A stretch of DNA of 64,000 bases. Origin: Rhodopseudomonas rhenobacensis. Its GTDB lineage: Bacteria; Pseudomonadota; Alphaproteobacteria; Rhizobiales; Xanthobacteraceae. Of the stretch, positions 54,431 to 64,000 are shown piece after piece. Position numbers and translations under genes: made by a program. Under the pieces are notes generated by a model. It saw nothing but the letters and a program-made list of their open reading frames with translations. It was not told the origin of the DNA and ran no database searches. The stretch lies in assembly GCF_014203125.1 (NCBI RefSeq), contig NZ_JACHIH010000009.1:62001-126000 (forward strand). The letters are read 5' to 3'. The stretch's first letter is position 1; each line of letters begins with the position of its first letter.

Positions 54431-55303
54431 ATGAAGCTCACCGACATCGCCCTGGCGCTCGTCGTCGCGCTGATCTGGGGACTGGGCTTCGTGTTCACCC
54501 GGCGTGCCGTGGCGGAGCTGTCGCCGGCGGTGCTGACGCTGGTGCGCTTCGCGGTGGCGGCGCTGCCCTGCATCCTGTTGCCGCGGCCGAAGCTGGCCTG
54601 GCCGATCTGGATCGGCATCAGCCTGTTGCTGGTCTGGCAATATCTCACCCAGACCTACGGCATGGCGCAGGGCGTGCCGGCCGGGCTCACCGCGGTGATC
54701 GTGCAGAGCCAGGCGCTGTTCACCATCGGCTTTGCGGCGCTGCTGCTGCGCGAATTTCCGACCCGCGGCCAGCTCGCCGGCATCGTGGTGGCGAGCTGCG
54801 GCCTGCTCTTGATTTGCTTCACCGTCGGCTACGATTTCAGCGTGCTCGCCTTCGTGGTGACGATGACCGCGCCGCTGTCGTTCGCGCTGTCCAACCTGCT
54901 GCTGCGGCAGGCCAGGGAGGTGCCGATGCTCGACCTGTTCGCCTGGGTCAGCCTGGCCTCGCTGCCGCCGCTCGGCGCCGCGGCGCTGGTCGCCGACGGC
55001 CCCGCCGCGATCTGGCAGCAGGTCGGCCATCTGTCGCCGGGCGGCATCGGCTGCGTGCTGGCGCTATCGCTGGGCTCGACCACGCTCGGCTACTGGATCT
55101 GGGGCCGGCTGCTGCACGCCTATAGCGCAGCGCAGGTGGTGCCGTTCGCGCTGCTGGTGCCGTTCATCGGCGCCGGCGCCTCGGCGATCGTGTTCGGCGA
55201 GCAGTTCGGCACGCAGCGGCTGGCCGGCATGGTCATCGTGGTCGGCGGCATCGCCATCATGCTGCTGGCGGGTCGGTCCAAGGCGCTGCCGGAGGTGGCG
55301 TGA
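54431..55303 (+). CDS. EamA/DMT-family transporter
   Basis: 290 residues with ten membrane segments arranged as two EamA repeats. The first repeat starts DIALALVVALIWGLGFVFTRRAV; the second starts VVTMTAPLSFALSNLLLRQA. These proteins usually export amino acids or other metabolites. It starts 9 bases after the MazF stop, so it may be co-transcribed with the toxin pair. The location beside the ilv genes hints at amino acid export, but that is inference. Confidence 0.83.
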   Translation: MKLTDIALALVVALIWGLGFVFTRRAVAELSPAVLTLVRFAVAALPCILLPRPKLAWPIWIGISLLLVWQYLTQTYGMAQGVPAGLTAVIVQSQALFTIGFAALLLREFPTRGQLAGIVVASCGLLLICFTVGYDFSVLAFVVTMTAPLSFALSNLLLRQAREVPMLDLFAWVSLASLPPLGAAALVADGPAAIWQQVGHLSPGGIGCVLALSLGSTTLGYWIWGRLLHAYSAAQVVPFALLVPFIGAGASAIVFGEQFGTQRLAGMVIVVGGIAIMLLAGRSKALPEVA

Positions 55304-55374
55304 GGCGGCCAACCGCAGCGCAACATGCCAGAAATCACCGCCGCGGGCTTGTCTCGCGGCATTCGCCGCCCTAA

Positions 55375-56490
<1,116 letters not shown>

Positions 56491-56555
56491 TTGGCGCACA
56501 GCCGGGCCTGACGGCGTCATCCTGCAGGGTGACGTCGACCACGGAATTCTAAGCA

Positions 56556-56590
56556 AACGGGATCGCAGCGATGCGGTCCCGTTGTGTTGT
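56556..56590 (+). terminator. Hairpin terminator after ilvC
   Basis: AACGGGATCGC 56556-56566 pairs with GCGGTCCCGTT 56573-56583 (11 pairs, one T-G), followed by TGTGTTGTG. It is 65 bases after the ilvC stop and 40 bases before the SDR gene. Confidence 0.6.
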
Positions 56591-56622
56591 GCTAGCATCC
56601 GCGCAACCAAGCGGAGGGCCCC

Positions 56623-57474
56623 ATGCGATCCATCGTCATCACCGGCGTATCCACCGGCATCGGCCACGCCGCGGCGAAGCTCTTGCTCGCGCGCGGCTTT
56701 GCGGTGTTCGGCAGCGTGCGCAAAGAGGCCGATGCGGATCGGCTCAAGGCCGAGTTCGGCGAGCACTTCACGCCGCTGATCTTCGACGTCACCGACGAGG
56801 ACGCGGTGAAGGCCGCGGCGCGCGAGGTGCGCAGCGCGCTGCGCGGCGAGACGCTGGCCGGGCTCGTCAACAATGCCGGCATCGCGGTGGCGGGGCCGGT
56901 GCTGGAATTGCCGCTCGCCGACTTCCGCCATCAGTTCGAGGTCAACGTGATCGGGCCGATCCTGGCGACGCAAGCGTTCGGCCCGCTGCTCGGCGCCGAT
57001 CCGGATCTCGAGGGCCCGAAGGGCCGCATCGTGATGATCAGCTCGCTGGCCGGCAAGTTCGGCAATCCGTTGATGTCGGCCTATTCGGCGTCGAAGCACG
57101 CGCTGGAGGGGCTGTCCGACGCGCTGCGCCGCGAATTGATGCTGTTCGGCATCGACGTCCTCGTGGTTGCGCCGGGCGCGGTGAAGACCCCGATCTGGGC
57201 CAAGGCCGACGAGGTGGATGTGTCCGGCTTCGAAGCCTCGCCGTTCTTCCCGGCGCTGCAGCGGGTGCGCAACTACCTGCCGCAGATGGCCGCCAAGGGC
57301 CTGCCGGCGGAGCGCATCGCCGAGGGCATCTTCACGGCGTTGACCGCGCCGCATCCGCGGGTGCGGGTCACGCTGACGCCGGATCCGCTGCGCAACTTCA
57401 TCACCAACATCCTGCCGAAGCGCACGGTCGACAGGATCATCGGCAAGAGTCTCGGGCTGCTCCCGCCGACATAG
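56623..57474 (+). CDS. Short-chain dehydrogenase/reductase
   Basis: 283 residues. The nucleotide-binding mark is TGVSTGIGHAAAKLL (TGxxxGIG); NNAGIAVAGPV is the structural motif; the catalytic Ser, Tyr and Lys lie in MISSLAGKFG and YSASKHALEGLSDALRREL. The C-terminal part (about 200-283) is longer than the simple SDR core and may bind a lipid-like substrate. The substrate is unknown. ATG 56623 is preceded by GGAGG. It sits between ilvC and the sulfatase with no shared pathway seen. Confidence 0.88.
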   Translation: MRSIVITGVSTGIGHAAAKLLLARGFAVFGSVRKEADADRLKAEFGEHFTPLIFDVTDEDAVKAAAREVRSALRGETLAGLVNNAGIAVAGPVLELPLADFRHQFEVNVIGPILATQAFGPLLGADPDLEGPKGRIVMISSLAGKFGNPLMSAYSASKHALEGLSDALRRELMLFGIDVLVVAPGAVKTPIWAKADEVDVSGFEASPFFPALQRVRNYLPQMAAKGLPAERIAEGIFTALTAPHPRVRVTLTPDPLRNFITNILPKRTVDRIIGKSLGLLPPT

Positions 57475-57673
57475 CGGCCGCTGCGCTGCAGCACGATCAC
57501 GCCGCTATCTGGCCCCGCAATGCGGCGAGGGTGCGGATTGTTGCAAACTGATTGCACCTACATGACGGTTCAATTACGGTTTGATGACATGATGCACTAG
57601 CCGGCTGCATCGTCCGCCTTCTGGTCACCGCCAGCCAAGGCAGTGGCCCCGCCGTGCGCAGGTGTGTCCCGCC

Positions 57674-59380
57674 ATGGGGCTGCCGCCCAATCCAGTGCCA
57701 TCGGTGGGCGCGGCCACTGCCGCCGCGCCGGTCAGCGTCTGGCGGATGCTGGCCGTGGTGCCGCCGCAGCTCGCGGCCTTGGCGCTGATGCTGCACACCG
57801 AAACCGATTTCAACGGCCGGCTCGGCTTCCTGTTGGCCTGGGGATTGCTGAACTGCGCCTGGATCGCGGCGCTGCGCCGCCCGGCCTTGTCGGGTGCGTT
57901 GTCGCTGACCATGGTGGTGATGCTGGTGCTGCTGTCGCGGCTGAAGCACGACATCGTGCAGATGACCGCGAACTTCGTCGACCTGATGGTGATCGACCGC
58001 GACACCATCGCCTTCCTGTTCACGATCTTTCCGGAGCTGCGCTGGTCGGTGATCGGCACCGTGCTGCTGATCATCCCCTTGATGTACGCGCTGTGGTGGC
58101 TCGACCCGATCCGGATCCGCCGGCAGCCGGCGCTGGCCGGCGCCATGCTGTGCCTCTCCGGCCTGATCGGCTACGCGACGGCGTGGCCGGACGAGGCCTG
58201 GCGCGGCTATTACGACGACGGCTACCTGTCGAAATTCGCCCGCTCCGGCGTCACCGCGGTGTCGGATTTTTTCAGCTACGGCTTCATGGAATCCGACGCG
58301 GTCGCCGCTGATCAGCTGAAATTGCCGCTGGAGCAAGCCTGCCATCCGGTGGGAAGGCGGCCGAACATCATCATGATCCACGACGAGTCGTCGTTCGACA
58401 TCCGCGCCGCCGCGCAGGTCAAGGTGCCGCCGGGCTATGGCGCGCATTTCAAATCCTTCGACGGCAAGGCGCGCAAGTTTCTCGCCGAGAGCAATGGCGG
58501 GCCGAGCTGGTTCACCGAATACAACGTGCTGGCCGGGCTGTCGTCGCGCTCGTTCGGCCGCTTCGCTTACTTCGTCACCCGGATCGCGTCGGGGCGGGTG
58601 GAGCGCGGCCTGCCGCTGGCGCTGCGCCGCTGCGGCTACTCGACGACCGCGCTGTATCCCGCCAACGGGGCCTTCATGAGCGCGCGCAACTTCCAGACCA
58701 CCACCGGGATGGAGCGGTTCTTCGACGCCCATGATCTCGGCTCCAGCCATGTCGAGCCGGACCGCTTCTTCTACGACAAGGCGCTCGGGCTGATGCCGCA
58801 GCAGGGTGCGCAGCAGCCTTTCTTCATGTTCGTCTATCTCGCCGCCAATCATTTCCCCTGGCAGACCAAATTTCGTCCGGAGTTGACGCCGGACTGGCGC
58901 GCGCTCGGCAATGCGCCGGTGGTCGAGGAATATCTGCGCCGCCAGGCTTTGAGCGTCACCGACTACGCGGCCTTCCTGGCGCGCTTGAAGAAGCTCTATC
59001 CGGCGCAGCCATTCCTGATCGTGCGGTTCGGTGATCACCAGCCGGAATTTTCGCCGCAACTGCTCGATCCGGACCTCGACGAGGCCGGCCTCGGCAACAA
59101 GCTGATGGCCTATGACCCGCGCTACTACGCGACCTATTACGCGATCGACGCGCTCAACTTCCAGCCGGTCGACAGCCCGGCGATCATGGATACGATCGAC
59201 GCCGCCTATCTGCCGCTGGTGATCCAGGAGGCGGCGGGGTTGCCGCTCGATCCGTCGTTCGCCGAGCAGAAGGCCATCATGCTCCGCTGCAACGGGCTGT
59301 TCTACGCCTGCCGCAACGGCGCCGAGGCGCGGCGCTTCAACCGGCTGCTGATCGACGCCGGCATGATCAAAAATCTGTAA
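57674..59380 (+). CDS. Membrane sulfatase-like phosphotransferase or hydrolase
   Basis: 568 residues. About five membrane segments (to residue 165) precede a periplasmic domain of the alkaline phosphatase/sulfatase fold, like LTA synthase and lipid A phosphoethanolamine transferases. NIIMIHDESSFD carries the first metal ligand; the nucleophile is likely a Thr/Ser near SWFTEYNVLAGLSS; FGDHQPE gives the Asp and His metal pair. The head group donor and target are unknown; transfer of phosphoglycerol or phosphoethanolamine to a glycan is possible. ATG 57674 or GTG 57662 are both possible starts. Confidence 0.75.
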   Translation: MGLPPNPVPSVGAATAAAPVSVWRMLAVVPPQLAALALMLHTETDFNGRLGFLLAWGLLNCAWIAALRRPALSGALSLTMVVMLVLLSRLKHDIVQMTANFVDLMVIDRDTIAFLFTIFPELRWSVIGTVLLIIPLMYALWWLDPIRIRRQPALAGAMLCLSGLIGYATAWPDEAWRGYYDDGYLSKFARSGVTAVSDFFSYGFMESDAVAADQLKLPLEQACHPVGRRPNIIMIHDESSFDIRAAAQVKVPPGYGAHFKSFDGKARKFLAESNGGPSWFTEYNVLAGLSSRSFGRFAYFVTRIASGRVERGLPLALRRCGYSTTALYPANGAFMSARNFQTTTGMERFFDAHDLGSSHVEPDRFFYDKALGLMPQQGAQQPFFMFVYLAANHFPWQTKFRPELTPDWRALGNAPVVEEYLRRQALSVTDYAAFLARLKKLYPAQPFLIVRFGDHQPEFSPQLLDPDLDEAGLGNKLMAYDPRYYATYYAIDALNFQPVDSPAIMDTIDAAYLPLVIQEAAGLPLDPSFAEQKAIMLRCNGLFYACRNGAEARRFNRLLIDAGMIKNL

Positions 59381-59401
59381 CGATCAAGAAGGAGCCCAAC
59401 G

Positions 59402-59514
59402 CCGTCATTGCGAGGAGCTCTTGCGACGAAGCAATCTAGGGCATCGCATGAGGCCCCTGGATTGCTTCGCTTCTCGCCGGCGCTGCGCGCCGGCCTCGGC
59501 TCGCAATGACGGAA
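59402..59514. repeat. Interspersed repeat, family D
   Basis: CCGTCATTGCGAGGAGC at the left end (59402) and GGCTCGCAATGACGG at the right end form an inverted repeat; CAATCTAGGGCATCGCATG and CCTGGATTGCTTCGC lie between. A single copy in this window, of a type common in Bradyrhizobium-like genomes. It lies in the 219-base gap before the TonB-like gene. Confidence 0.8.
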
Positions 59515-59599
59515 AATTCCCCGATTCTGCTCGCTGCTCTTTCGGACAGGCGCTAAGATTACGGCTGGGCCGGCCAGCGCTGGACGCGCATCGCGTTGG

Positions 59600-60439
59600 A
59601 TGATCGGGATCATGGACTCTCCGCTGCTCATGCGCCTTGGCGCCGCCGCCTCGGTGACCGGCCACGTCGCGGTGCTGGCGCTCTTGCTGCTGGCGGGCGT
59701 GTACCCGTACGAGTCGGTGAGTTCCAACGCCATCAATGTCGAGCTGGTGCCGGCCGAGGAGGTCAAGCCGCCCGAACTGACCCCGCCTGCGTCCACGCCG
59801 CCGCAGCCGCAACTGCCGTCGCTGGAGCCGTCGACGCCGGCGCAGCCCGAAGCCGCAGCATCACCGGAACCGCCGTCGCCGCAGGCCAAGCCGGCGGGGC
59901 AGCCGCAGCAGACCGCGGCGTTGGACAAGCCGGAGCAGCGACCCTCCGAGCAACCGGCGCAGCCGTCGGCTCAGCCGGAGCCGCCGCAACAGCCGGCCGC
60001 GCCGCAGCCCGCGTGGCCGCCGCCGATGGCGGCGCCGCAGCCGCCCGACGTCACCGAACGGTTTCACGTCATGCTGGGGCTGCCGGCGGAGAGCCTCGGC
60101 AAAGAGGTCGGCGGCGAAGCGGCCGAGGGCGCCAACATCGCGGCCTCCGACACCGAGAAATTGCGCGCGCATCTGCGCGGCTGCGCGGCGCTGCCCGGCG
60201 CGGTGGCGCCGACCGACAAGGTGCGGATCGTGATCCGCATCGCGCTCACGCCCGAGGGCCGGCTGGCGTCGCCGCCGGCGCTGATCGAGGCCAGCGCCTC
60301 GGCCAAGGGTCCGCTGCTGATGCAGGCGGCGATCAAGGCGCTGCAGGACTGCCAGCCCTACGCGATGCTGCCGGCCGACAAGTATCAGGAATGGCGGGTG
60401 CTCGACATCGGCTTCACGCCGCAGGATTTCAAAGGGTAG
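59600..60439 (+). CDS. TonB/TolA-like energy-transducer protein
   Basis: 279 residues. One N-terminal membrane segment (ASVTGHVAVLALLLLAGVY) is followed by a Pro/Gln/Ala-rich stretch of about 110 residues (59-150) able to span the periplasm. The C-terminal globular domain (VRIVIRIALTPEGRLASPPALIEA and GPLLMQAAIKALQDCQPYAML) resembles TonB/TolA C-terminal domains. No exbBD or tolQR lies nearby. Function is assigned by layout only. The start ATG 59600 or 59612. Confidence 0.7.
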   Translation: MIGIMDSPLLMRLGAAASVTGHVAVLALLLLAGVYPYESVSSNAINVELVPAEEVKPPELTPPASTPPQPQLPSLEPSTPAQPEAAASPEPPSPQAKPAGQPQQTAALDKPEQRPSEQPAQPSAQPEPPQQPAAPQPAWPPPMAAPQPPDVTERFHVMLGLPAESLGKEVGGEAAEGANIAASDTEKLRAHLRGCAALPGAVAPTDKVRIVIRIALTPEGRLASPPALIEASASAKGPLLMQAAIKALQDCQPYAMLPADKYQEWRVLDIGFTPQDFKG

Positions 60440-60548
60440 TTGCTTGTCCGGCCGATCGGATGCGTCCAATCGGCAACGAAGCTGTCATTCCGGATTGCGA
60501 GTTCGTCACCGGGCTGCCCGACCGCGTGGATGAATCTCGACAACAGGC

Positions 60549-60686
60549 GTGCCCCGGACGCAGTGCACCGCGCCGCCCTTGCGGCGTGGTGCGCTGCAGA
60601 GCCGGGGCCGTTACGGATGCTGCCTTTGGTATGATCCCGGCTCGCGTCGCAGCGCAAGCGCGCTGCTCGCGTCCGGGACACGATGC
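60549..60686. repeat. Interspersed repeat, family B (copy 2)
   Basis: GTGCCCCGGACGCAGTGCA and GCGTCCGGGACACGATGC bound this copy; the core GGGGCCGTTACGGATGCTGC matches the copy at 11140. It lies in the 551-base gap 60440-60990, with copy 3 of family C following. Confidence 0.8.
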
Positions 60687-60718
60687 TTACTTTGCGCAGC
60701 GACGACCCGCTAGAGACT

Positions 60719-60934
60719 TTTCGAGTTGGATTGATGCGCTTCAAGATTCCCCGGCTGTCATTCCGGGGCGCGAGCCAGAAGCGCGTTCACGCGCGTCTTC
60801 GACGCGCTATGGCTGCGAGCGAGCCCGGAATCCATAACCCCTGCAGGGGACACGGATTCCGGACTTGCTCGTTCTTCGAACTCGCAATCCGGAATGACGG
60901 CCGCGTTTGGGTTGGATGCTTCAATCTCAACCGA
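60719..60934. repeat. Interspersed repeat, family C (copy 3)
   Basis: GTCATTCCGGGGCGCGAGC, GGATTCCGGACTTGCTCGTTC and CTCGCAATCCGGAATGACGG are present as in copies 1 and 2. This copy has an extra 45 bases or so holding CGCGTTCACGCGCGTCTTCG between the left end and the core. The rest of the gap to 60990 holds nothing I can name. Confidence 0.85.
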
Positions 60935-60990
60935 AAATGCTCTGAAATGCAGTGGCCACCTCACCGTCGATGTGCGCTCTGCACGCTCCC

Positions 60991-62550
60991 TCAGCGCGGC
61001 GCAATCCGCTGCCACAGCCAGCGCGCCACCGCATCCGGCGTCGTCGCGCCGTCGCCGCCGGCGGCGCGCAGATTGGCTTCGCGCATCGCGGCGATGTCGA
61101 TTCTGCCGAGCAGCGGCGTGAGCGCCGCGCGCAATGCGGCGTCGTCGGCGCGCCGCGGCGCTATCAACACCACCGCGTCATACGGCGGGATCGCCTGTTT
61201 CGGATCGTCCAGCACCACCAGATCGTATTTCGCGATCAGCCCGTCGGAGGTGTAGCCGGCGATGACGTCGACTTCGCCCGAGGCGACCGCCGCATACATG
61301 AAATCCGGCTGCAGGGTGCGCTGGCTGCGAAACGCAAGCCCATAGGCCGCGCGAAGCCCGGCCCATTCCGGCCGCGAGAAGAACTCGTAATCGCCGGCGA
61401 TCGACAATGTCGAAGCATGTTGCGCCAGATCCGCAATCGAGTGAATGCCAAGTGCCTCGGCGCGAGCCCGCGGCATCACCAGCGCATAGGCATTGGCGAA
61501 GCCGAGTTCGCCGAGCAATGTCACGTTTGACCGCGCGAGCTCGGCCGTCAGCTCGGCGAGCAACTCCGCGCGCGGTTTGATCTCCTTGTGATGAAACTGA
61601 TTGGCCCACAGCGTGCCGGAGTAATCGACATAGACGTCGATGTCGCCCGCCGCGAGCGCGTCATAGATCACGCTGGAGCCGAGCCCTTCGCGGCTGGTCA
61701 CCGACAGCCCGGCGTCGCGCAGCCGCTGCGCGATCAACGCCGACAGCACGTATTGCTCGGTAAAGGTCTTGGCGCCGACCACGTAGCGCGTCCCGGGCTG
61801 CGCCAATGAGGGCGCCAGCGTCGCCGCCAGCAGTGCGACCAGGCCGAGGCTGCCCGCCGCGATCCGCAGCCGGCTGCGCTGGGTGAGCCCGCGCTCGATC
61901 AGCGCCAGCAACTGATCGACGGCAAGCGCCAGCACCGCGGCGGCGGCGCAGCCGAACAGCACCAGCACCCAATTTTGCGTCTGCAATCCCGCGAAGATGT
62001 AGTTGCCGAGGCTGGTCTGGCCGATCGGTGTCGACAGCGTCGCGGTGCCGATCACCCACACCGCGGCGGTGCGGATGCCGGCCATCATCACCGGCAGCGC
62101 CAGCGGCAGTTCGACCATCAGCAGCGATTGCCGCGGTGTCATGCCGACGCCTTGCGCGGCCTCGATCAGCACCGGGTCGATGCCGTCGAGCCCGGTGATG
62201 GTGTTGCGTAGCACCGGCAGCATCGAATACAGCGCCAGCGCCAGCACCGCCGGCAGAAATCCGAACGCCGAGAAGCCTGTGCCGAACCAGCTGAGCGACA
62301 ATGCCGCGAGCGCCAGCAGCAGCGGATAGAACAGAGCGAGCAGCGCCAGCCCGGGCACGGTTTGCACGACGCTGGCAAACCCCAGCAACGTGGTCCGCAG
62401 TAGCGGTCGGCGTCGCGAAACAATCGCCAGCGGCAGGCTGACCAAGAGTCCCAGCGCCAGCGCGGCGAGGCTGACGCGGACGTGGCTTCCGAGATAGTCC
62501 GGCAGATGCGCCAGCGCTTCGGCCCAGCGCGGATCCTGCAACACGCTCAT
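60991..62550 (-). CDS. ABC permease fused to substrate-binding domain (OpuC/EgtU-like)
   Basis: 519 residues. The first 240 form a permease with five or six segments; the EAA loop lies in LIEAAQGVGMTPRQSLLMVELPLALP. The rest (about 250-519) is a periplasmic choline/betaine-type binding domain: VGAKTFTEQYVLSALIAQRLRDAG and DIDVYVDYSGTLW, with the DYSGT segment typical of OpuC/ProX-like proteins. The fusion is known in Helicobacter EgtU (ergothioneine) and OpuF-type betaine importers. The ligand is not decided. ATG 62550 overlaps the ATPase stop. Confidence 0.88.
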   Translation of the reverse strand: MSVLQDPRWAEALAHLPDYLGSHVRVSLAALALGLLVSLPLAIVSRRRPLLRTTLLGFASVVQTVPGLALLALFYPLLLALAALSLSWFGTGFSAFGFLPAVLALALYSMLPVLRNTITGLDGIDPVLIEAAQGVGMTPRQSLLMVELPLALPVMMAGIRTAAVWVIGTATLSTPIGQTSLGNYIFAGLQTQNWVLVLFGCAAAAVLALAVDQLLALIERGLTQRSRLRIAAGSLGLVALLAATLAPSLAQPGTRYVVGAKTFTEQYVLSALIAQRLRDAGLSVTSREGLGSSVIYDALAAGDIDVYVDYSGTLWANQFHHKEIKPRAELLAELTAELARSNVTLLGELGFANAYALVMPRARAEALGIHSIADLAQHASTLSIAGDYEFFSRPEWAGLRAAYGLAFRSQRTLQPDFMYAAVASGEVDVIAGYTSDGLIAKYDLVVLDDPKQAIPPYDAVVLIAPRRADDAALRAALTPLLGRIDIAAMREANLRAAGGDGATTPDAVARWLWQRIAPR

Positions 62551-63347
62551 GCGGCGCCTCGCGGCAGCAGCGCCTGCAGCCGCGCGGCCTGGCGCCGCGG
62601 CGTCTGCAGCATGTCGTTGACGTAGCCGTCGTCGCTGCCCGCCAAGTCGGCCGGCGTGCCCTGCGCCAGGATGCGGCCTTCGCGCATCACCGCGATGCGG
62701 TCGGCGAGCAGCAGCGCCTCGGTGATGTCGTGGGTGATCATCATGGTGGTGAGGCCGAGCCGGTCGTGCAGCGCGCGAAACTGCGCGCCGAGCGCGTCGC
62801 GGGTCAACGGATCGAGCGCGCCGAACGGCTCGTCCATCAGCACGATGGCGGGTTTGGCGGCCAGCGCGCGGGCGACGCCGACGCGCTGGCGTTGGCCGCC
62901 GGACAGTTCGTGCGGAAAACGGTCGCGATATTGCGCGGCATCGAGCTGCACCAGCGCGAGCAATTCGTCGACCCGGGCGGCGACCGCGGCTTTCGACCAG
63001 CCCAACAGTTTGGGCGTGATGCCGATATTGCCGGCGACGCTGAGATGCGGAAACAGCGCACCGCTCTGGAACACGGTGCCGATGCGCCGGCGCAGCGCCA
63101 CCGGATCGGAGCCGCTGATATCCTCGCCCTCGATCCGGATTACGCCGCGATCGGCGGTGATCAGCCGGTTGGCGAGACGGAGCAGGGTGGTCTTGCCTGA
63201 TCCGGAGCCGCCGACGATCACCAGCAACTCGCCCTTGGCGACCGCGAATGAGACGTCGTTGACGGCGCGAACGCTGCGGCCATCGCCGCCGCCGTCGAAA
63301 CTTTTCTCGACGTGTTCGAACGCGATGAGGGGCATGTCGCCGGTCAT
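62547..63347 (-). CDS. ABC transporter ATPase, quaternary amine type
   Basis: 266 residues; the ATPase of the importer encoded with the next gene. Walker A GGSGSGKTT, signature LSGGQRQR, Walker B AIVLMDEPFGALD and switch His TMMITHDITEAL are all present. It lacks the C-terminal CBS domains of E. coli ProV. It overlaps the permease gene by ATGA. ATG 63347 or 63335 (MPLIAFEHV) may be the start. Confidence 0.92.
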   Translation of the reverse strand: MTGDMPLIAFEHVEKSFDGGGDGRSVRAVNDVSFAVAKGELLVIVGGSGSGKTTLLRLANRLITADRGVIRIEGEDISGSDPVALRRRIGTVFQSGALFPHLSVAGNIGITPKLLGWSKAAVAARVDELLALVQLDAAQYRDRFPHELSGGQRQRVGVARALAAKPAIVLMDEPFGALDPLTRDALGAQFRALHDRLGLTTMMITHDITEALLLADRIAVMREGRILAQGTPADLAGSDDGYVNDMLQTPRRQAARLQALLPRGAA

Positions 63348-63473
63348 GATCAGTGGCTAGCACAACCCTGGCGTTCGATAAAGCCGAGGAGGGCCCTTGA
63401 ATGTTGCCGCGCGGCGCTTCAAGACAGCGGGCATCATGATCGCGTTTCGACAAACATTTCGCGGCAGGCCGCG

Positions 63474-64000
63474 ATGACCGCGCCGCAGCTCTGCCGTGTC
63501 GCGCGCCTCGAGCTGATCCGCGACGGCTGGCGTTGGCCGTTCGCCGACCAACAGCGCGCCGAGATCGACGCGCATTTCGCGCAGCGCCGCGAGGAGAAGC
63601 CGGCGATGTTCAACGGCCGGGTGCTGCTCGGTCGCAACGCGACGTTCACGCAAGATTGCTTCAGCGCGGATATTTTCGAAACCGATTTTGCCAGCTTCCT
63701 GTCGTGGCGCGATTGGGGCTATCCCGATCCGAGCGTGTTCAACGGCTTCGGCATGGGCGCGCTGCGCACGAGCGACGGCGCCTTCGTGCTCGGGGAGATG
63801 GGCCAGCACACCGCCAATGCCGGCAAAGTGTATTTCCCGGGCGGCACGCCGGATCCCTCCGACTTGCGCGGCGACCGGCTCGACATCGCAAGCAGCATCA
63901 GCCGCGAGATCGCCGAAGAGACCGGCTTGAGTGAGGCCGACTATCGGCCGAGCGACGACTGGACCTGCGTGGTGTCGGGCGGCGCGATCGCGATGCTGCG
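63474..64000 (+). CDS. Nudix hydrolase, N-terminal part (3' end outside window)
   Basis: The open frame begins at ATG 63474 and runs off the window end, giving 175 residues. The Nudix box end REIAEETGL is clear, with GGTPDPSDLRGDRLD before it; the region between G and REIAEE is close to the standard spacing. Such enzymes hydrolyse nucleoside diphosphates linked to other groups. The long N-terminal part (to about residue 115) suggests a specific ligand-binding head. It is divergent from the ABC genes. Substrate unknown. Confidence 0.8.
   Translation, partial: MTAPQLCRVARLELIRDGWRWPFADQQRAEIDAHFAQRREEKPAMFNGRVLLGRNATFTQDCFSADIFETDFASFLSWRDWGYPDPSVFNGFGMGALRTSDGAFVLGEMGQHTANAGKVYFPGGTPDPSDLRGDRLDIASSISREIAEETGLSEADYRPSDDWTCVVSGGAIAML

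Noticed and set aside
62551-63453. In-frame upstream extension of the fused permease (as part of an 820-codon frame)
   Set aside because: This part is a shadow of the ATPase gene in another frame; ATG 62550 with the ATGA overlap is the natural start.

Overview
The window is high-GC DNA from an alphaproteobacterium of the Rhodopseudomonas/Bradyrhizobium group (Rhizobiales, Nitrobacteraceae). This rests on four things: the ddl-ftsQ-ftsA-ftsZ-lpxC-bamD-recN-ligA order, a circularly permuted two-piece type tmRNA with tag ANDNYAPVAQAA, EcfG-type stress promoter matches (GGAAC-N16-CGTT), and several families of short palindromic interspersed repeats typical of these genomes. Species assignment is inference. 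It is ordinary chromosome: no phage, insertion sequence, CRISPR, rRNA or tRNA gene was seen.

Positions 1-11136 hold the end of the division and cell wall cluster (ddl end, ftsQAZ), then lpxC, bamD, recN and ligA. Positions 11281-17633 are mostly minus-strand genes: a Bcr/CflA-type transporter, a long aminopeptidase P, prmA and a phytoene-desaturase-like oxidoreductase, with a small plus-strand ORF and a DnaA-box-like array. Positions 17830-24019 hold a fused MFS/spermidine-synthase-like protein, an L,D-transpeptidase, a secreted glycine-zipper protein, a YadGH-like ABC exporter and a membrane coiled-coil protein; two of these have EcfG-type promoters. Positions 24197-28140 hold a hicA-hicB-hicB' cassette, uvrD carrying a palindromic repeat in frame, and a small stress-type membrane protein.

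Positions 28141-37556 hold a hotdog thioesterase, an FAD-linked oxidase, a large AsmA-family protein, a two-gene DUF4169/RHH operon, fumC, sspB and, just upstream of sspB, the tmRNA gene ssrA. The RNA that encodes the degradation tag therefore sits beside the adaptor that delivers tagged proteins to ClpXP. Positions 37742-41127 are a tripartite tricarboxylate transporter (tctB-tctA-tctC). Positions 41313-47675 are thyA, a two-gene HEPN module of unusual composition, folA, hflK, hflC, a DUF2065 gene and a DegP-type protease: folate/thymidylate synthesis followed by envelope protein quality control.

Positions 47950-56490 hold a chorismate-lyase-like protein, a small zinc-ribbon protein, divergent serB/miaA with overlapping start codons, and the branched-chain amino acid genes ilvI, ilvH and ilvC. 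The ilv genes are preceded by a leader peptide/attenuator and interrupted by a MazEF-type toxin-antitoxin pair and an EamA transporter. Positions 56623-64000 hold an SDR oxidoreductase, a membrane sulfatase/phosphotransferase, a TonB/TolA-like protein, an ABC transporter whose permease is fused to its substrate-binding domain, and the start of a Nudix gene cut by the window end.

The observations most worth following are the HEPN-plus-unknown pair set into the thyA-folA junction, the ilv leader peptide/attenuator, the palindromic element translated inside UvrD, and the DnaA-box-like array with 11-bp phasing upstream of prmA.
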